Positions 51,956-61,985 of a stretch of DNA of 64,000 nucleotides are shown one piece after another. Every line of letters starts with the position of its first letter. Position 1 is the first letter of the stretch. The position numbers and the translations under genes were made by a program. The DNA comes from an uncultured Paracoccaceae bacterium (GTDB lineage: Bacteria > Pseudomonadota > Alphaproteobacteria > Rhodobacterales > Rhodobacteraceae): the NCBI GenBank assembly GCA_947498985.1, contig CANMMF010000013.1:1-64000 (forward strand). Direction: 5' to 3'. Under the pieces are notes generated by a model. The model ran no database searches. It was not told where the DNA came from and was given only the letters and a program-made list of their open reading frames with translations.

Positions 51956-54355
51956 TCAGAAGCGGGTCGAGACGGTCAGGTTGAAGTTGAGCGGCTTGTC
52001 GAATTTCGACTTCTGCAGCGGCTCGGAGAAGTTCAGACGCAGCGGCCCGATCACGCTGTCCCAGAAGATGGAAACGCCGACCACGTGCCGCGCCTCGAAC
52101 CCTTCGGAGACGATCTGGTTGCCGCCCGCCGAGGCGATGGTGGCGTCGCTGAGCCCCCAGACGGAGCCGATGTCGTAGAAGACACCGCCGGAAATCCCGT
52201 ATTCCTCGGGCAAACCCAGCGGGAACTCCGCTTCGAACCGGGCCACGGCAAAATAGTTGCCGCCCAGCGGATCGTCGATCCCGCCCGCGCCGATCTCGCG
52301 CGGACCGATGCCGCCATATTCGAAGCCGCGCATGATGTTCGGGCCCAGATTGAACCGGTCGGTGGTGCGCGAGCGGCCTTCGGAATAGCTCAGCACGCCA
52401 CCTTCGATCGAGGCGCGCAGCGTCACCTCCTCGTTGAGGATCCTGGTCTGGGCAATCGCGCGCAAGGTCGATTTCACATAGGTCGTGTCTCCGCCGAGCC
52501 CGGCGTAATCCTGTCCGAATTCGAGCAGCACACCGGCATTGGGGTTCAGGCCCGTGCGGCGCGTGTCATAGCTGTATGTGTAGCCGAGATAGCTGTCCAG
52601 GCGGTCCCCCAGCGCACCTTCGGCGATCACCACATTGCCGACATTGGCGACGGTGCCGGGAATGCTCACATCCGAATAGTTCAGGCCGTAGCGCAGCTGC
52701 AGGCGGCCGTTTTCCGACACCGGAAAGCTGAAGGACGGCTGGAAAATCCCCTGCGCGGTGTCGAATTCGGAGTTCTGCGTGCGCGTCTCCGAATAGCTCA
52801 GATCGAGCCCGAACGCGAGGTCGCGGCCAAGAAAGGCCGGCTCGAGAAAGCTGAACCGATAGGCAGACGACGAGGACGCGGTGTTGACCGACAGGGTCAG
52901 CCCCTGCCCGCGGCCCAGAAAGTTGCGCTCGCTGAAGGCAATCGACGCGCCAAAGCCCGAGGTTGTGGAGTAAGAGCCGCCGAACGAGAGCGAGCCTGTC
53001 GGCTGCTCTTCGACATCGACGTCCAGGATGACCTGCTGCGGGCTCGAGCCTTCGCGGGCCTGCACATCGGCATTGCCGAAGAACCCCAGCGCCCGGATGC
53101 GTTCGGCGCTTTCGCGGATCGCGCGGGGGTTGAACGGATCGCCCTCCACGACGTCGAACTGGCGGCGCACAACGCGGTCGAGCGTTGTGGTGTTGCCCTC
53201 GATATCGATCCGCTCGATAAAGATCCGCTCGCCACGGGTGAGCATGAATTCCACATCCAGCGTCAGATCGCGGTCGTTGCGGCTGATGCGCGGCTCGACC
53301 CGGACGAAGTTGAGCCCCTCGCGGATCGCCAGCCGTTCCAGCCGGGCAATCTCGTTCTCGATGCGGTTGGGGGCATAGGTGACGCCGGTGCGCAGCTTCA
53401 GCGCGGAGCGGAAGATGTCCGGATCCACTTCCGCCAGATCGGAGGTCACGGTGACCTCGCCCACTTCGAATTGCTGGCCTTCTTCGACATTGAACGTCAC
53501 GAAATAGCCGTCGCGTTCCTCTGCCAGTTCGGCATTCACACCGGTGATGCGGAAATCGACATAGCCGCGGGACTGGTAGAAGTCGCGCAACAGCTGTTTG
53601 TCGAACTCGACACGGTCCTCGATCAGCGTGTCGCTCTTGATCAGCGCGCGCAGGAACCCGGCCTGCTTGGTCTGCAAGACGCGGCGCAGACGGCGGTCCG
53701 AATAGCGGCCATTGCCGACAAATCCGATGCGCTCGATCTCCGAGACACCGCCTTCGAACACTTCAAAGACCAGGTCCACGCGGTTGTCGCTGCGGCGGAT
53801 CACCTTGGGTTCGACCCGCGCCGCGATCCGGCCCTGCTGGGCATAGGCTTCGGAGATCGATTGCGCATCCGCCTCGGCGACCCGCGGGCTGAACACCCGG
53901 CGCGACTGCGACTGCACGATATTGCCCAGATCCTCGTCGTTGATCCGGCGGTTGCCTTCAAAGGCGATGCGGTTGACTGTCGGGAACTCCACCACGCGGA
54001 TGACGAGGCGGGAGCCCTGCGGGTCGATCTCGACGGATTCGAAGAGGCCCGAGGCGAGGATGCGCTGATAGGCGTCGTTGAGCTCTGCCGCGCTGACCGT
54101 CTGGCCGCGCGCGATGCCCGCATAGGTCAGGATGGTTCCGGCCTCGATCCGCTGGTTGCCCTCGATGGCGACGCTGGAAAAGCTGAAATTCTGGGCGTAG
54201 GCGGCCTTTGACGGGCCCATCACCGCAAACCCGGCCCCGAGGGCGAGCGTCAGAACAACCGCCCCAACCGCTCCCTTGACCTGCGCGTTCCTGAGAATTT
54301 TGCGCGTTTTCCGCGCGGAAATGACTTCAGCCATCGTCGCAAACCCAATCAACAT
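51956..54355 (-). CDS. bamA: Outer membrane protein assembly factor BamA
   Basis: A 799-residue Omp85 protein. A long N-terminal leader ends in a signal peptide cleaved after AYA (about residue 54). Five POTRA domains follow (about 55-430), then the 16-strand barrel with VIGPLRLNFSEPL and a final aromatic residue (STRF). It inserts beta-barrel proteins into the outer membrane. The start at 54355 has GAGGCGAGGG just upstream; an ATG seven codons on is possible. It sits between rseP and ompH, the conserved order. Confidence 0.96.
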   Translation of the reverse strand: MLIGFATMAEVISARKTRKILRNAQVKGAVGAVVLTLALGAGFAVMGPSKAAYAQNFSFSSVAIEGNQRIEAGTILTYAGIARGQTVSAAELNDAYQRILASGLFESVEIDPQGSRLVIRVVEFPTVNRIAFEGNRRINDEDLGNIVQSQSRRVFSPRVAEADAQSISEAYAQQGRIAARVEPKVIRRSDNRVDLVFEVFEGGVSEIERIGFVGNGRYSDRRLRRVLQTKQAGFLRALIKSDTLIEDRVEFDKQLLRDFYQSRGYVDFRITGVNAELAEERDGYFVTFNVEEGQQFEVGEVTVTSDLAEVDPDIFRSALKLRTGVTYAPNRIENEIARLERLAIREGLNFVRVEPRISRNDRDLTLDVEFMLTRGERIFIERIDIEGNTTTLDRVVRRQFDVVEGDPFNPRAIRESAERIRALGFFGNADVQAREGSSPQQVILDVDVEEQPTGSLSFGGSYSTTSGFGASIAFSERNFLGRGQGLTLSVNTASSSSAYRFSFLEPAFLGRDLAFGLDLSYSETRTQNSEFDTAQGIFQPSFSFPVSENGRLQLRYGLNYSDVSIPGTVANVGNVVIAEGALGDRLDSYLGYTYSYDTRRTGLNPNAGVLLEFGQDYAGLGGDTTYVKSTLRAIAQTRILNEEVTLRASIEGGVLSYSEGRSRTTDRFNLGPNIMRGFEYGGIGPREIGAGGIDDPLGGNYFAVARFEAEFPLGLPEEYGISGGVFYDIGSVWGLSDATIASAGGNQIVSEGFEARHVVGVSIFWDSVIGPLRLNFSEPLQKSKFDKPLNFNLTVSTRF

Positions 54356-54473
54356 CCCTCGCCTCGTCAGTATCGGGAATGTCTGGGCTTGTCAAAACGC
54401 CAAAGCGTCGTTTTTTCGCATTTGAGGCAGAGATGTTGCGTCCTGTGTCCGACGCGCTTCAACATCTATGCGT

Positions 54474-54605
54474 TCAGTACATCAGCGATCCGAGGTAGGC
54501 GCCGAAAAACAGCGCGAAAATGATCGTCGATATGTACAGAAGCCGGTCCCAGTTTATGGTCACCAGCAGGCTCATACTGCGATACCCGGCCTGGAGGGTC
54601 TGCAT
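54474..54605 (-). CDS. Small single-pass membrane protein
   Basis: A 43-residue frame in the gap between rseP and bamA. It starts at an ATG (54605) with GAGGA seven bases upstream, and has one strong hydrophobic helix, LLYISTIIFALFFGAYLGSLM, near its C-terminus. Codon use fits the region. I do not recognise a family. The position between two envelope-assembly genes on the same strand suggests co-transcription. Confidence 0.5.
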   Translation of the reverse strand: MQTLQAGYRSMSLLVTINWDRLLYISTIIFALFFGAYLGSLMY

Positions 54606-54688
54606 GGATTCGGTCCTCGGTTGTTCATCAACCTTCAGACTAGCCGCCAAATCGGGCCAAATTACGGCCCGATCCTGCGCAATTGCTG

Positions 54689-56032
54689 TCACGGACAGAA
54701 CAGATCATTGGTCAGCGCAAAGATCATCAACGCCAGGATCGCAGTCAGGCCGATGGACATCAGAACCCGGAGAGCGCGGTCGCTGGGCTTGCGCCCCGAC
54801 ACCGCCTCATAGGCAAAGAAGACAAGATGTCCGCCATCCAGCACCGGCACCGGGAAGAGGTTCAGCAGGCCCACCGCGGTGCTGAGCACGGCGATGAACC
54901 AGATGAAACTGGCGGTGCCCTGGCTGGCCATGTCGCCCGAGGTCTCGGCGATGCCGATGGGGCCCGAAAGGTTGCAGGTGCTGATCGCCCCCGTCGCCAT
55001 ATGCCACAGACCCGAGAGCGAACCGGACATGATCGCGCCCACCTGGCTCACCCCGGTCGAGAGCGCCTCGCCGAAGCCCGGTGTCTCGGTGGCAGGCTCG
55101 AACGCCATGCCGCCGACGATGCCGATGCGGTAGAAGGTCTGAAAGCTGTTGTCGGGCTGCGGCTCGTCCACGCGCTTGGGCGTGAGGTCGATCGGCAGGA
55201 TCTCGCCGTTGCGCCACACGTCGAGCGCCAGCGTCGCGCCTTCGGAGCCTTCGACGCGCTGCTTGAGCTGGTCGAAGGCAAAGATATCCTGCCCGTCGAT
55301 GCGCACGATCACGTCGCCCTGGCGCATGCCCGCATCACCCGCCGCGGAGCGCGGCGCGATCTGGGTGGCGATGGGCGGATAGACATAAGGCCCGCTGACA
55401 ATTGTCTCTGCGCCGTCGCGCAGCACCGTGAACTCGAGCGTCGGTGTCTGCGGCAGCGCTTTCAGAAACGCCTCATAGGCCACCGGATCCTCGAAAGAGG
55501 GCGGCGCCTTGCCCGCGATGGCGATCACCTCGTCACCTGCAACCAGCTCCTGCTGGGCGGGAAGCGCGCGCAGATCGCCCACCGCCAGCGGCTCCGCCAC
55601 AACGCCGCGGAACATGAAGACGCCGGTGAAGATGATGATCGACAGCGCAAAGTTGAAAAGCGGCCCGGCCGCCACCGTCGCCGTGCGCGCCCAGAGCGGC
55701 GCACCGGTCATGGTGGAGCGCATCTCGGCTTCGTTGAGCCCGCCCACCGCCTCTGCGTCCACACCGCCCGACGGGTTGGCATCGCCGCGAAACTTGACGT
55801 AGCCGCCAAATGGCAGGGCCGCGAATTGCCACTTGGTGCCGAAACTGTCGACGCGGCTGTAAAGCACCGGCCCGAAGCCCAGCGAGAACACCTCCGGAAA
55901 GATGCCGGTCCATTTACCGACGATGTAATGGCCGTACTCATGGATCGCGACGATCACCGAAAGCGCCACGAAGAACGCGATGAGCGTCCAGATCAGTCCG
56001 CCGAATTGGGGGATGAGCGTCGTCAGTTCCAA
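54689..56032 (-). CDS. rseP: RIP metalloprotease RseP (site-2 protease)
   Basis: The 447-residue inner-membrane zinc protease has HEYGH (31-35), a PDZ region (about 210-290), and the second zinc motif LDGGHL near the C-terminus. It has four membrane helices. In other bacteria it cleaves anti-sigma factors such as RseA and clears signal-peptide remnants. It lies between dxr and bamA, with 40 bases to dxr. No sigE-rseA pair is in the window. Confidence 0.95.
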   Translation of the reverse strand: MELTTLIPQFGGLIWTLIAFFVALSVIVAIHEYGHYIVGKWTGIFPEVFSLGFGPVLYSRVDSFGTKWQFAALPFGGYVKFRGDANPSGGVDAEAVGGLNEAEMRSTMTGAPLWARTATVAAGPLFNFALSIIIFTGVFMFRGVVAEPLAVGDLRALPAQQELVAGDEVIAIAGKAPPSFEDPVAYEAFLKALPQTPTLEFTVLRDGAETIVSGPYVYPPIATQIAPRSAAGDAGMRQGDVIVRIDGQDIFAFDQLKQRVEGSEGATLALDVWRNGEILPIDLTPKRVDEPQPDNSFQTFYRIGIVGGMAFEPATETPGFGEALSTGVSQVGAIMSGSLSGLWHMATGAISTCNLSGPIGIAETSGDMASQGTASFIWFIAVLSTAVGLLNLFPVPVLDGGHLVFFAYEAVSGRKPSDRALRVLMSIGLTAILALMIFALTNDLFCP

Positions 56033-56072
56033 TAATCCATGCTCCCTTGCGCTGCGTTCACCGGTGTGGCGG

Positions 56073-57242
56073 TCATGTTGTCATGATCTCATTGGCCGTG
56101 ATACGGGCCAGATGGTCTGCCTCGAGCACCGTATCAAGGGTGAAGGCGGCATGATTAAGGCTCGGATGGGCCGAAAGCTTGGATAACACTTCCTCCACAA
56201 CCGGGGCCATGCGGGTGAATCCGATGCGCCCTTCGATGAACCCGTCCAGCGCGGTTTCCTTGGCGGCGTTGAAGATCGCACCGCTCAGCCCGCCCGCCAC
56301 CATGACCTCGCGCGCCAGCCGCAGCGCGGGCCAGCGGGTCTCGCAGGCGCGGCGGAAATTGAGCTGTCCCAGCGCCGCAAGATCGAGCCGCGCGACCGGC
56401 AGCTCCCGCCGTTCGGGCCAGTGCAGCGCAAAGCCGATGGCGTGGCGCATATCCGGCGGGCCCACATGCGCCATCAGCGCGCCGTCGCGGAACCCCACCA
56501 GCGCGTGAATGAGGGATTCGGGATGCACAACCGCTTCGATCTGCTCTGGCTTGATCCCGAAAAACTCTTTTGTTTCAATAAGCTCCAGCGCCTTGTTGAA
56601 CATGGAGGCAGAGTCGATGGTGATCCTTTGCCCCATGTCCCAATTGGGATGGGTGGCGGCCTCGGCGGGCGTGGCATTGGCCAGCGCCTCGAGCGGCCAG
56701 TCGCGGAACGCGCCGCCGCTGGCGGTGATGATCACCCGCTCCACCGCCGCGATATCCTCGCCGATCAGCGCCTGGAACACCGCCGAATGCTCGCTGTCGA
56801 CCGGCAGGATGCGGCCCTGCCCCTGCCTGGCCGCGGCCAGCATCAGTGCCCCGGCGCAGACCATGCTCTCCTTGTTGGCCAGCGCCAGCGCCGCGCCCTG
56901 CCCCAGCGCGCGCAGCCCCGGCTCCAGCCCCGCGGCGCCCACGATGGCCGACATCACCCAATCGGCGGGGCGGTCGGCGGCTTCCAGGATCGCCGCCCGG
57001 CCTGCCGCGGCCTCGACACCGGACCCGGCCAGTGCCTCGCGCAACGCGGGCCCGTCCTCGTCATAGGCGGTCACCGCAATCTCGGCGCCCAGACGCCGCG
57101 CATCCTCGGCCAGCTGCGCCACGTTGCGCCCGCCGGTCAGCGCCACGACGTCGTAATTCCCGGGCGCGCGTGCGATCAGATCGATGGTGTTCTGCCCGAT
57201 GGAGCCGGTCGCTCCGAAGATCGAAATCCGCCGGACCGCCAT
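56073..57242 (-). CDS. dxr: 1-deoxy-D-xylulose-5-phosphate reductoisomerase
   Basis: A 389-residue class I DXR that converts deoxyxylulose phosphate to methylerythritol phosphate in isoprenoid synthesis. It has GATGSIGQNT (10-19) for NADPH, ALANKESMV, PVDSEHSA with metal ligands, ASGGAFRDWP, and IDSASMFNKALELIETK. All canonical elements are present, so the SAF-domain oxidoreductase at 0.2-1.6 kb is not needed for this step. It begins directly before the cdsA stop (no gap). Confidence 0.97.
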   Translation of the reverse strand: MAVRRISIFGATGSIGQNTIDLIARAPGNYDVVALTGGRNVAQLAEDARRLGAEIAVTAYDEDGPALREALAGSGVEAAAGRAAILEAADRPADWVMSAIVGAAGLEPGLRALGQGAALALANKESMVCAGALMLAAARQGQGRILPVDSEHSAVFQALIGEDIAAVERVIITASGGAFRDWPLEALANATPAEAATHPNWDMGQRITIDSASMFNKALELIETKEFFGIKPEQIEAVVHPESLIHALVGFRDGALMAHVGPPDMRHAIGFALHWPERRELPVARLDLAALGQLNFRRACETRWPALRLAREVMVAGGLSGAIFNAAKETALDGFIEGRIGFTRMAPVVEEVLSKLSAHPSLNHAAFTLDTVLEADHLARITANEIMTT

Positions 57243-58031
57243 TCACTGCACCCCGGGCGGAAAGCCCACAATCGGGCCCGCGATCACCAGAAACACCGCC
57301 GCGCCCAGCATCCCGTCGAACCGGTCGAGCAGGCCGCCATGACCGGGGATCAGCGCCGAGCTGTCCTTGACGCCGACCCGCCGCTTCATGGCCGATTCCG
57401 CGATGTCGCCGATCTGGCTGGCCATGCTGACCGCCACCGAGATTCCCATCAGCCCGACACCGGCCTTGGTGGCGCCCGCAAAGGCCAGCCCCACCAGCGC
57501 CGCGCCGATCCAGCCCGCAACACTGCCCGACCAGGTCTTTTTCGGGCTGACCTTGGGCCAGAGCTTGGGCCCCCCGAATGTGCGGCCGGCAAAATATCCC
57601 GCGATGTCCGTGACCACCACGACAACCACCAGCCAGAGCATCCAGAGCAGGCCGAAATCGTCGCGCAGCGCCATCATGCCGTAGCCTGCCAGCAGAATGA
57701 GCGCGGTATAGACCGCATAGGTGACGCCACCCGATTCCATGCGCGCCAGCCCCAGCATCGCCGGCAGGAACAGCAGGGGCAGCGCGAATGAGGGCGGCAG
57801 CTCGATGGCGATCAGCGCTGCCGCCGCGGTCGCCGCGCCCAGGATGTACTGGCTGCGGTTGCGCGCGGTGTCGAGCATGCAGACAAGCTCCCACACCATC
57901 AGCCCGCACACGATCGCGATCAGCAGATGAAACCAGATGCCGCCCAGCCACACCGCCCCCAGCCCGATACCGATCATCGCCAGACCGGCCGCGGCCCGGA
58001 TCGCAAGGTCGTCCCAGCGCGCGTCGCTCAT
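57243..58031 (-). CDS. cdsA: Phosphatidate cytidylyltransferase
   Basis: The 262-residue membrane enzyme makes CDP-diacylglycerol for phospholipids. It has about seven hydrophobic helices and the full CdsA signature, SAMKRRVGVKDSS followed by LIPGHGGLLDRFDG near the C-terminus. The start at 58031 overlaps the uppS stop by four bases. It is on the short side of the family. Confidence 0.95.
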   Translation of the reverse strand: MSDARWDDLAIRAAAGLAMIGIGLGAVWLGGIWFHLLIAIVCGLMVWELVCMLDTARNRSQYILGAATAAAALIAIELPPSFALPLLFLPAMLGLARMESGGVTYAVYTALILLAGYGMMALRDDFGLLWMLWLVVVVVVTDIAGYFAGRTFGGPKLWPKVSPKKTWSGSVAGWIGAALVGLAFAGATKAGVGLMGISVAVSMASQIGDIAESAMKRRVGVKDSSALIPGHGGLLDRFDGMLGAAVFLVIAGPIVGFPPGVQ

Positions 58032-58753
58032 GCCTTGACGGCCCCGAACCGCCGGTCGCGCATGGCGTAGTTGCTGACCAGCCCGGCAAACTCCCCGGCG
58101 GTGAAATCCGGCCAGAGCGTGTCGACAAACTCGTATTCCGCATAGGCCGACTGCCAGAGCAGAAAGTTGGAGATCCGCGCCTCGCCGCTGGTGCGGATCA
58201 CCAGATCGGGATCCGGCAACACACAGGTATCGAGGTAGCGCGGCAGGGTTTCCACCGTGACATCCGCCGGATCGAGCTTGCCCGCCTGCACGTCTCGCGC
58301 CAGCCGCTGCGTGGCGCGCGCCACCTCGTCGCGCCCGCCGTAGTTGATCGCCACCGTCAGGTTGACGCCGGTGCAATCGGCGGTCTGCGCCTCCATCTCG
58401 TCCATAAGCCCGGTCAGCTTGGCATCCAGCCGCACCCGGTCGCCGATGAAGCGCACCCGCACGTTTTCATCCCGCAACGCGCGCGCCTCCTTGGCGATGT
58501 AGCGCCGGAACAGGCTCATGAGCCCGGCCACCTCAACCTGCGTGCGCTTCCAGTTCTCGGTCGAGAAAGCAAAGATCGTAAGGTACTTGACCCCGACCTC
58601 GTCGCAGCTGCGCACCACCTCGCGCACCCGCTTGGCCCCGGCGTGATGCCCGAACAGCCGCGGGCGCCCGCGCATCGTGGCCCATCGCCCGTTGCCGTCC
58701 ATGATGATGGCCACATGCCGCGGGCCATCGCCGTAATGGATCGTGTCGGGCAT
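58028..58753 (-). CDS. uppS: Undecaprenyl diphosphate synthase (isoprenyl transferase)
   Basis: The 241-residue cis-prenyltransferase makes the C55 lipid carrier for cell wall synthesis. The motif MDGNGRWA (18-25) contains the catalytic Asp19. FAFSTENWKR and the C-terminal RTSGEARISNFLLWQ are also present. The start at 58753 is chosen by family length; an upstream ATG would add 20 residues. It is probably the first gene of the transcript that runs down to lpxB. Confidence 0.96.
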   Translation of the reverse strand: MPDTIHYGDGPRHVAIIMDGNGRWATMRGRPRLFGHHAGAKRVREVVRSCDEVGVKYLTIFAFSTENWKRTQVEVAGLMSLFRRYIAKEARALRDENVRVRFIGDRVRLDAKLTGLMDEMEAQTADCTGVNLTVAINYGGRDEVARATQRLARDVQAGKLDPADVTVETLPRYLDTCVLPDPDLVIRTSGEARISNFLLWQSAYAEYEFVDTLWPDFTAGEFAGLVSNYAMRDRRFGAVKA

Positions 58754-59184
58754 GCAGACATCCTTGAATACCGAAACTGACCTTCGTTTATCCGAAGGCG
58801 CGCCGAATGCCAAAGGAGAATGCGCCGATCCGCGGGTCTTTGCTTCGGAGCCGCCCTTCGCCTGAGGCCGGGCGGACGGAGGATGACAGCCGGGCCAGGG
58901 GAAATCGCCGAGGGGCCCCGCTTTGCGGGGAGGCGGCTATTTCGCTTGGGGCGGATGGCAGGCTCTGTCAGACAGGGATCGGGTGAAGGGCGGTGCGCTG
59001 CAAAGGCTTTGCTTTGGTGAGCCCGGAGCCGCGCGTCCGTCCGCGCCAGAGCACCCCGCCGACAGTTGCGCGTCACCTCTGCACTGGCTGAATAAAAGCG
59101 CGCGGAAGCGCTCATCCGGATCCCCCGGGAAAGGTCTTCGGGAAAGATCCCCGGGAAAGAACCCCGGTACGATCCCGAACCGTC
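58754..59184. other. Intergenic region between frr and uppS
   Basis: About 430 bases without a convincing gene. It holds a hairpin, CCCCGC-TTT-GCGGGG, at 58916-58930, and three tandem 13-bp repeats of CGGGAAAG... at 59126-59164 just past the frr stop. In related genomes frr and uppS are usually closer, so the gap is larger than expected. Confidence 0.5.
59126..59164. repeat. Three tandem 13-bp repeats downstream of frr
   Basis: CGGGAAAGGTCTT, CGGGAAAGATCCC and CGGGAAAGAACCC follow one another without gaps, 20 bases past the frr stop on the minus strand. The function is unknown. Confidence 0.7.
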
Positions 59185-59748
59185 TCAGACCTGCATGATC
59201 TCGCCCTGCTTGGTCTCCAGCGCCTCGTCGACCTTCTTGATATAGGTGTCGGTCAGCTCCTGGACCTCGCCTTCCCAGAACTTCTGGTCGTCCTCCGACA
59301 GCCCGTCGGCCTTGGCCTTCTTGATCTGGTCCATGCCGTCGCGGCGCAGGTTGCGGATCGAGACCCGGGCGCTTTCCGCGTAAGAGCCCGCGACCTTGGT
59401 CAGCTCGCGGCGGCGCTCTTCGTTGAGCTCGGGGATCGGCAGCATGATGATCGTGCCATTGAGCTGCGGGTTGATGCCCAGCCCGCTTTCGCGAATGGCC
59501 TTCTCGACCTTGCCGACCAGCCCCTTGTCCCAGACGTTGATCGTGACCATCCGCGGCTCGGGCACGTTCACCGTGCCGACCTGGTTGATCGGGGTCATCT
59601 GGCCGTAGGCGTCGACCTGCACCGGCTCCAGCATCGAGGCGGAGGCGCGGCCGGTGCGCAGCGAGGCGAATTCGGTGCGCAGGTTGGCCATGGCGCCATC
59701 CATGCGGCGCGTCAGATCGACGGTATCGAGTTCGAAATCTTCGGACAT
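59185..59748 (-). CDS. frr: Ribosome recycling factor
   Basis: The 187-residue RRF separates ribosomal subunits after termination together with EF-G. It has the N-terminal [22 protein letters not shown] helix, PxxQVGTVxVPEPR, INVWDKG, and the final helical bundle with [13 protein letters not shown]. Length and sequence are fully standard. Its normal partner upstream is pyrH, but a CAP-RTX gene on the other strand lies between them here. Confidence 0.97.
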   Translation of the reverse strand: MSEDFELDTVDLTRRMDGAMANLRTEFASLRTGRASASMLEPVQVDAYGQMTPINQVGTVNVPEPRMVTINVWDKGLVGKVEKAIRESGLGINPQLNGTIIMLPIPELNEERRRELTKVAGSYAESARVSIRNLRRDGMDQIKKAKADGLSEDDQKFWEGEVQELTDTYIKKVDEALETKQGEIMQV

Positions 59749-59955
59749 TGTGGTGAAAACCCTCTCCCTTGGTCGCGCATATCGGCAGATACACGCCAGT
59801 GCGCGTCAATGCAATCGGCGCATTTCAGCGCGCCGGACGGGCTCTGCGGGCGCCGCCATTTACCTGCCACATTTGGCGTGAAAGACGGGGGGCACGGCAG
59901 CGGGGATGCTGTCGTCCGCGAAGTGGGCGCGGAACGGAAAGCACAGGACACACTC

Positions 59956-61104
59956 ATGATACAGGCAGACCAGTACGAGCGTTACATGCTCGAACTCATC
60001 AATGCAGCGCGCGCCAATGTCGGCGCGGCCCCTCTGCGGCTTGAACTCAGCCTCAATCAATCCGCCGAAGACCATTCGGAATGGATGCTGCAGACCAATT
60101 ACTTCTCGCATACCGGCGCCGGCGGCTCTTCGGCCACGCAGCGCATGCGCGATGCGGGCTTCGATTTCAGCGGCTGGTGGCAATCGGCGGAGAACATCGC
60201 CGTGCGCAGCGAAGGCGGCGATCCGGGGATCTGGGACGAGGTCTACCTGCTGCATCAACAGCTGATGAACAGCAGCGGGCACCGCGCCAACCTGCTCGAT
60301 CCCGAACTGCAATATATCGGTATCGGCATCGAGCTCGGCAGCTTCAATTTCGGCGGCGGCAGCACCACCTCGGTGATCGTCACGCAGAATTTCGGCAAGA
60401 CGTCGGGATCGGTCAATCTCGATAACGGCCAGGGAAGCCAGACGTCCGATCCTGATCCCGATCCTGATCCGGCTCCCGTGCCGCCGCCCTCACCCGATCC
60501 GCTGCCGCCCACCGCAGGCTCCGGGGCCGACCGGTTGACCGGAACCGGCGCCAGCGAGACGCTGAACGGGTTGGGTGGCAATGACAGCATCTCGGGCAAC
60601 AGCGGCAATGACACGCTGATCGGCGGCAGCGGCGATGACGAGCTCAAGGGCAATTCCGGCTTCGACCGGCTGCAGGGCGATGCGGGCAGCGACCGGCTTC
60701 TGGGCGGCAGCGGCAACGATGTGCTGCTGGGCGGCAGTGGCAACGACCGGCTTGTCGGGCAGAGCGGCCACGACCGCATGTTCGGCGAGGACGGCAATGA
60801 CACGCTGAGCGGTGGCAGCGGCTACGACATCATCGATGGCGGGCGCGGCAACGACAAGCTCTTCGGGCGCGACGACGCCGACACCTTTGTCTTCGACCCC
60901 GGCCATGACGTCGACCGGATCCGCGATTTCGAGAACAATATCGACCAGATCGACCTGCGCGAATTCGACTTCGCGTCGGTCTCGCAGGCGCTGAGCTTTG
61001 CCAGCCAGCAGGGTGCGCACACCGTGTTCGACTTCGGCGGCGGCGACCGGCTGATTGTCGACAACATCACCGTCAACGCGCTGGCCGACGATCTGCTGAT
61101 CTGA
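59956..61104 (+). CDS. CAP (SCP/PR1) domain and RTX repeat protein, probable type I secretion substrate
   Basis: A 382-residue protein. Residues 5-150 form a CAP domain, with the LELINAARANVGAAPL opening, HSEWMLQTNYFSHTG, the AENIA segment and SSGHRANLL containing the CAP histidines. A DPDPDP/Pro linker (about 160-185) leads to eight or more GGxGxDxLxGG nonapeptides. A C-terminal segment of serralysin type (DTFVFDPGHDVDRIRDFE) follows. There is no N-terminal signal; the start at 59956 has AGGA seven bases upstream. Bacterial CAP proteins are thought to be secreted enzymes or binding proteins. It lies between frr and pyrH but on the opposite strand. Confidence 0.88.
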   Translation: MIQADQYERYMLELINAARANVGAAPLRLELSLNQSAEDHSEWMLQTNYFSHTGAGGSSATQRMRDAGFDFSGWWQSAENIAVRSEGGDPGIWDEVYLLHQQLMNSSGHRANLLDPELQYIGIGIELGSFNFGGGSTTSVIVTQNFGKTSGSVNLDNGQGSQTSDPDPDPDPAPVPPPSPDPLPPTAGSGADRLTGTGASETLNGLGGNDSISGNSGNDTLIGGSGDDELKGNSGFDRLQGDAGSDRLLGGSGNDVLLGGSGNDRLVGQSGHDRMFGEDGNDTLSGGSGYDIIDGGRGNDKLFGRDDADTFVFDPGHDVDRIRDFENNIDQIDLREFDFASVSQALSFASQQGAHTVFDFGGGDRLIVDNITVNALADDLLI

Positions 61105-61135
61105 CGGCCCGCCCGGAACATCGCGGTGGGCGGCG

Positions 61136-61879
61136 CTAGTTGCCCACCCGCGTATAGGTCCCCTGCCCGGCCAGGATGCCGCGGAAACCGCCCGGCTCGT
61201 CGAGCGAAAAGACGATGATCGGCAGGTTGTTGTCCCGCGCCAGCGCGATCGCCGACGCATCCATGACCTTGAGGTTCTTGCTCAGGCAGTCATCGTAGGA
61301 GATCTTGTCATAGCGCACCGCATCATCGTGCAGCATCGGATCCTTGTCATAGACACCATCGACCTTGGTGCCCTTGAAGATCGCCTGACAGGCCATCTCG
61401 TTGGCGCGCAGCGTCGCGGCGGTGTCGGTGGTGAAATAGGGGTTGCCGGTGCCCGCGGCAAAGATGCAGACGCGCTTTTTCTCAAGGTGGCGCACCGCGC
61501 GGCGGCGGATATAGGGCTCTGCCACCTCGTCCATGCGGATGGCGCTGATCACCCGCGTGAACACCCCCAGCCCTTCCAGCGCCGATTGCATCGCCAGCGC
61601 GTTCATCACCGTGGCCAGCATGCCCATGTAATCGGCGGTGGTGCGCTCCATCCCCTGCGCCGAGCCTGCAAGCCCGCGGAAGATGTTGCCGCCGCCGATC
61701 ACCATGCAGATCTCGACGCCCATGTCCTGGACCGATTTCACCTCGCGGGCCACCCGCTCCACCGTGGGCGGATGCAGACCAAATCCCTGGTCGCCCATCA
61801 GGGCTTCACCGGAGATCTTCAACATCACGCGTTCGAATGCGGTGGATGGGCCACCCGTGTCGCTGCCCGCTTCGCTCAT
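61136..61879 (-). CDS. pyrH: UMP kinase
   Basis: The 247-residue amino-acid-kinase-fold enzyme phosphorylates UMP to UDP. It has [21 protein letters not shown], the [16 protein letters not shown] stretch, and [16 protein letters not shown]. All motifs are intact. It is transcribed from the right, and rpsB and tsf, its usual upstream neighbours, are not in the window, since miaA lies divergently instead. Confidence 0.97.
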   Translation of the reverse strand: MSEAGSDTGGPSTAFERVMLKISGEALMGDQGFGLHPPTVERVAREVKSVQDMGVEICMVIGGGNIFRGLAGSAQGMERTTADYMGMLATVMNALAMQSALEGLGVFTRVISAIRMDEVAEPYIRRRAVRHLEKKRVCIFAAGTGNPYFTTDTAATLRANEMACQAIFKGTKVDGVYDKDPMLHDDAVRYDKISYDDCLSKNLKVMDASAIALARDNNLPIIVFSLDEPGGFRGILAGQGTYTRVGN

Positions 61880-61985
61880 GTTGCGCTCCGTCTTGGCCAG
61901 GGGTTAGGGTTGGCGCCATCAATGGCTCAAAACGCCATCGGCTGCAATGGCCGTGCGCGGGTGTGATCGCAGGAACGGAAAGCGC

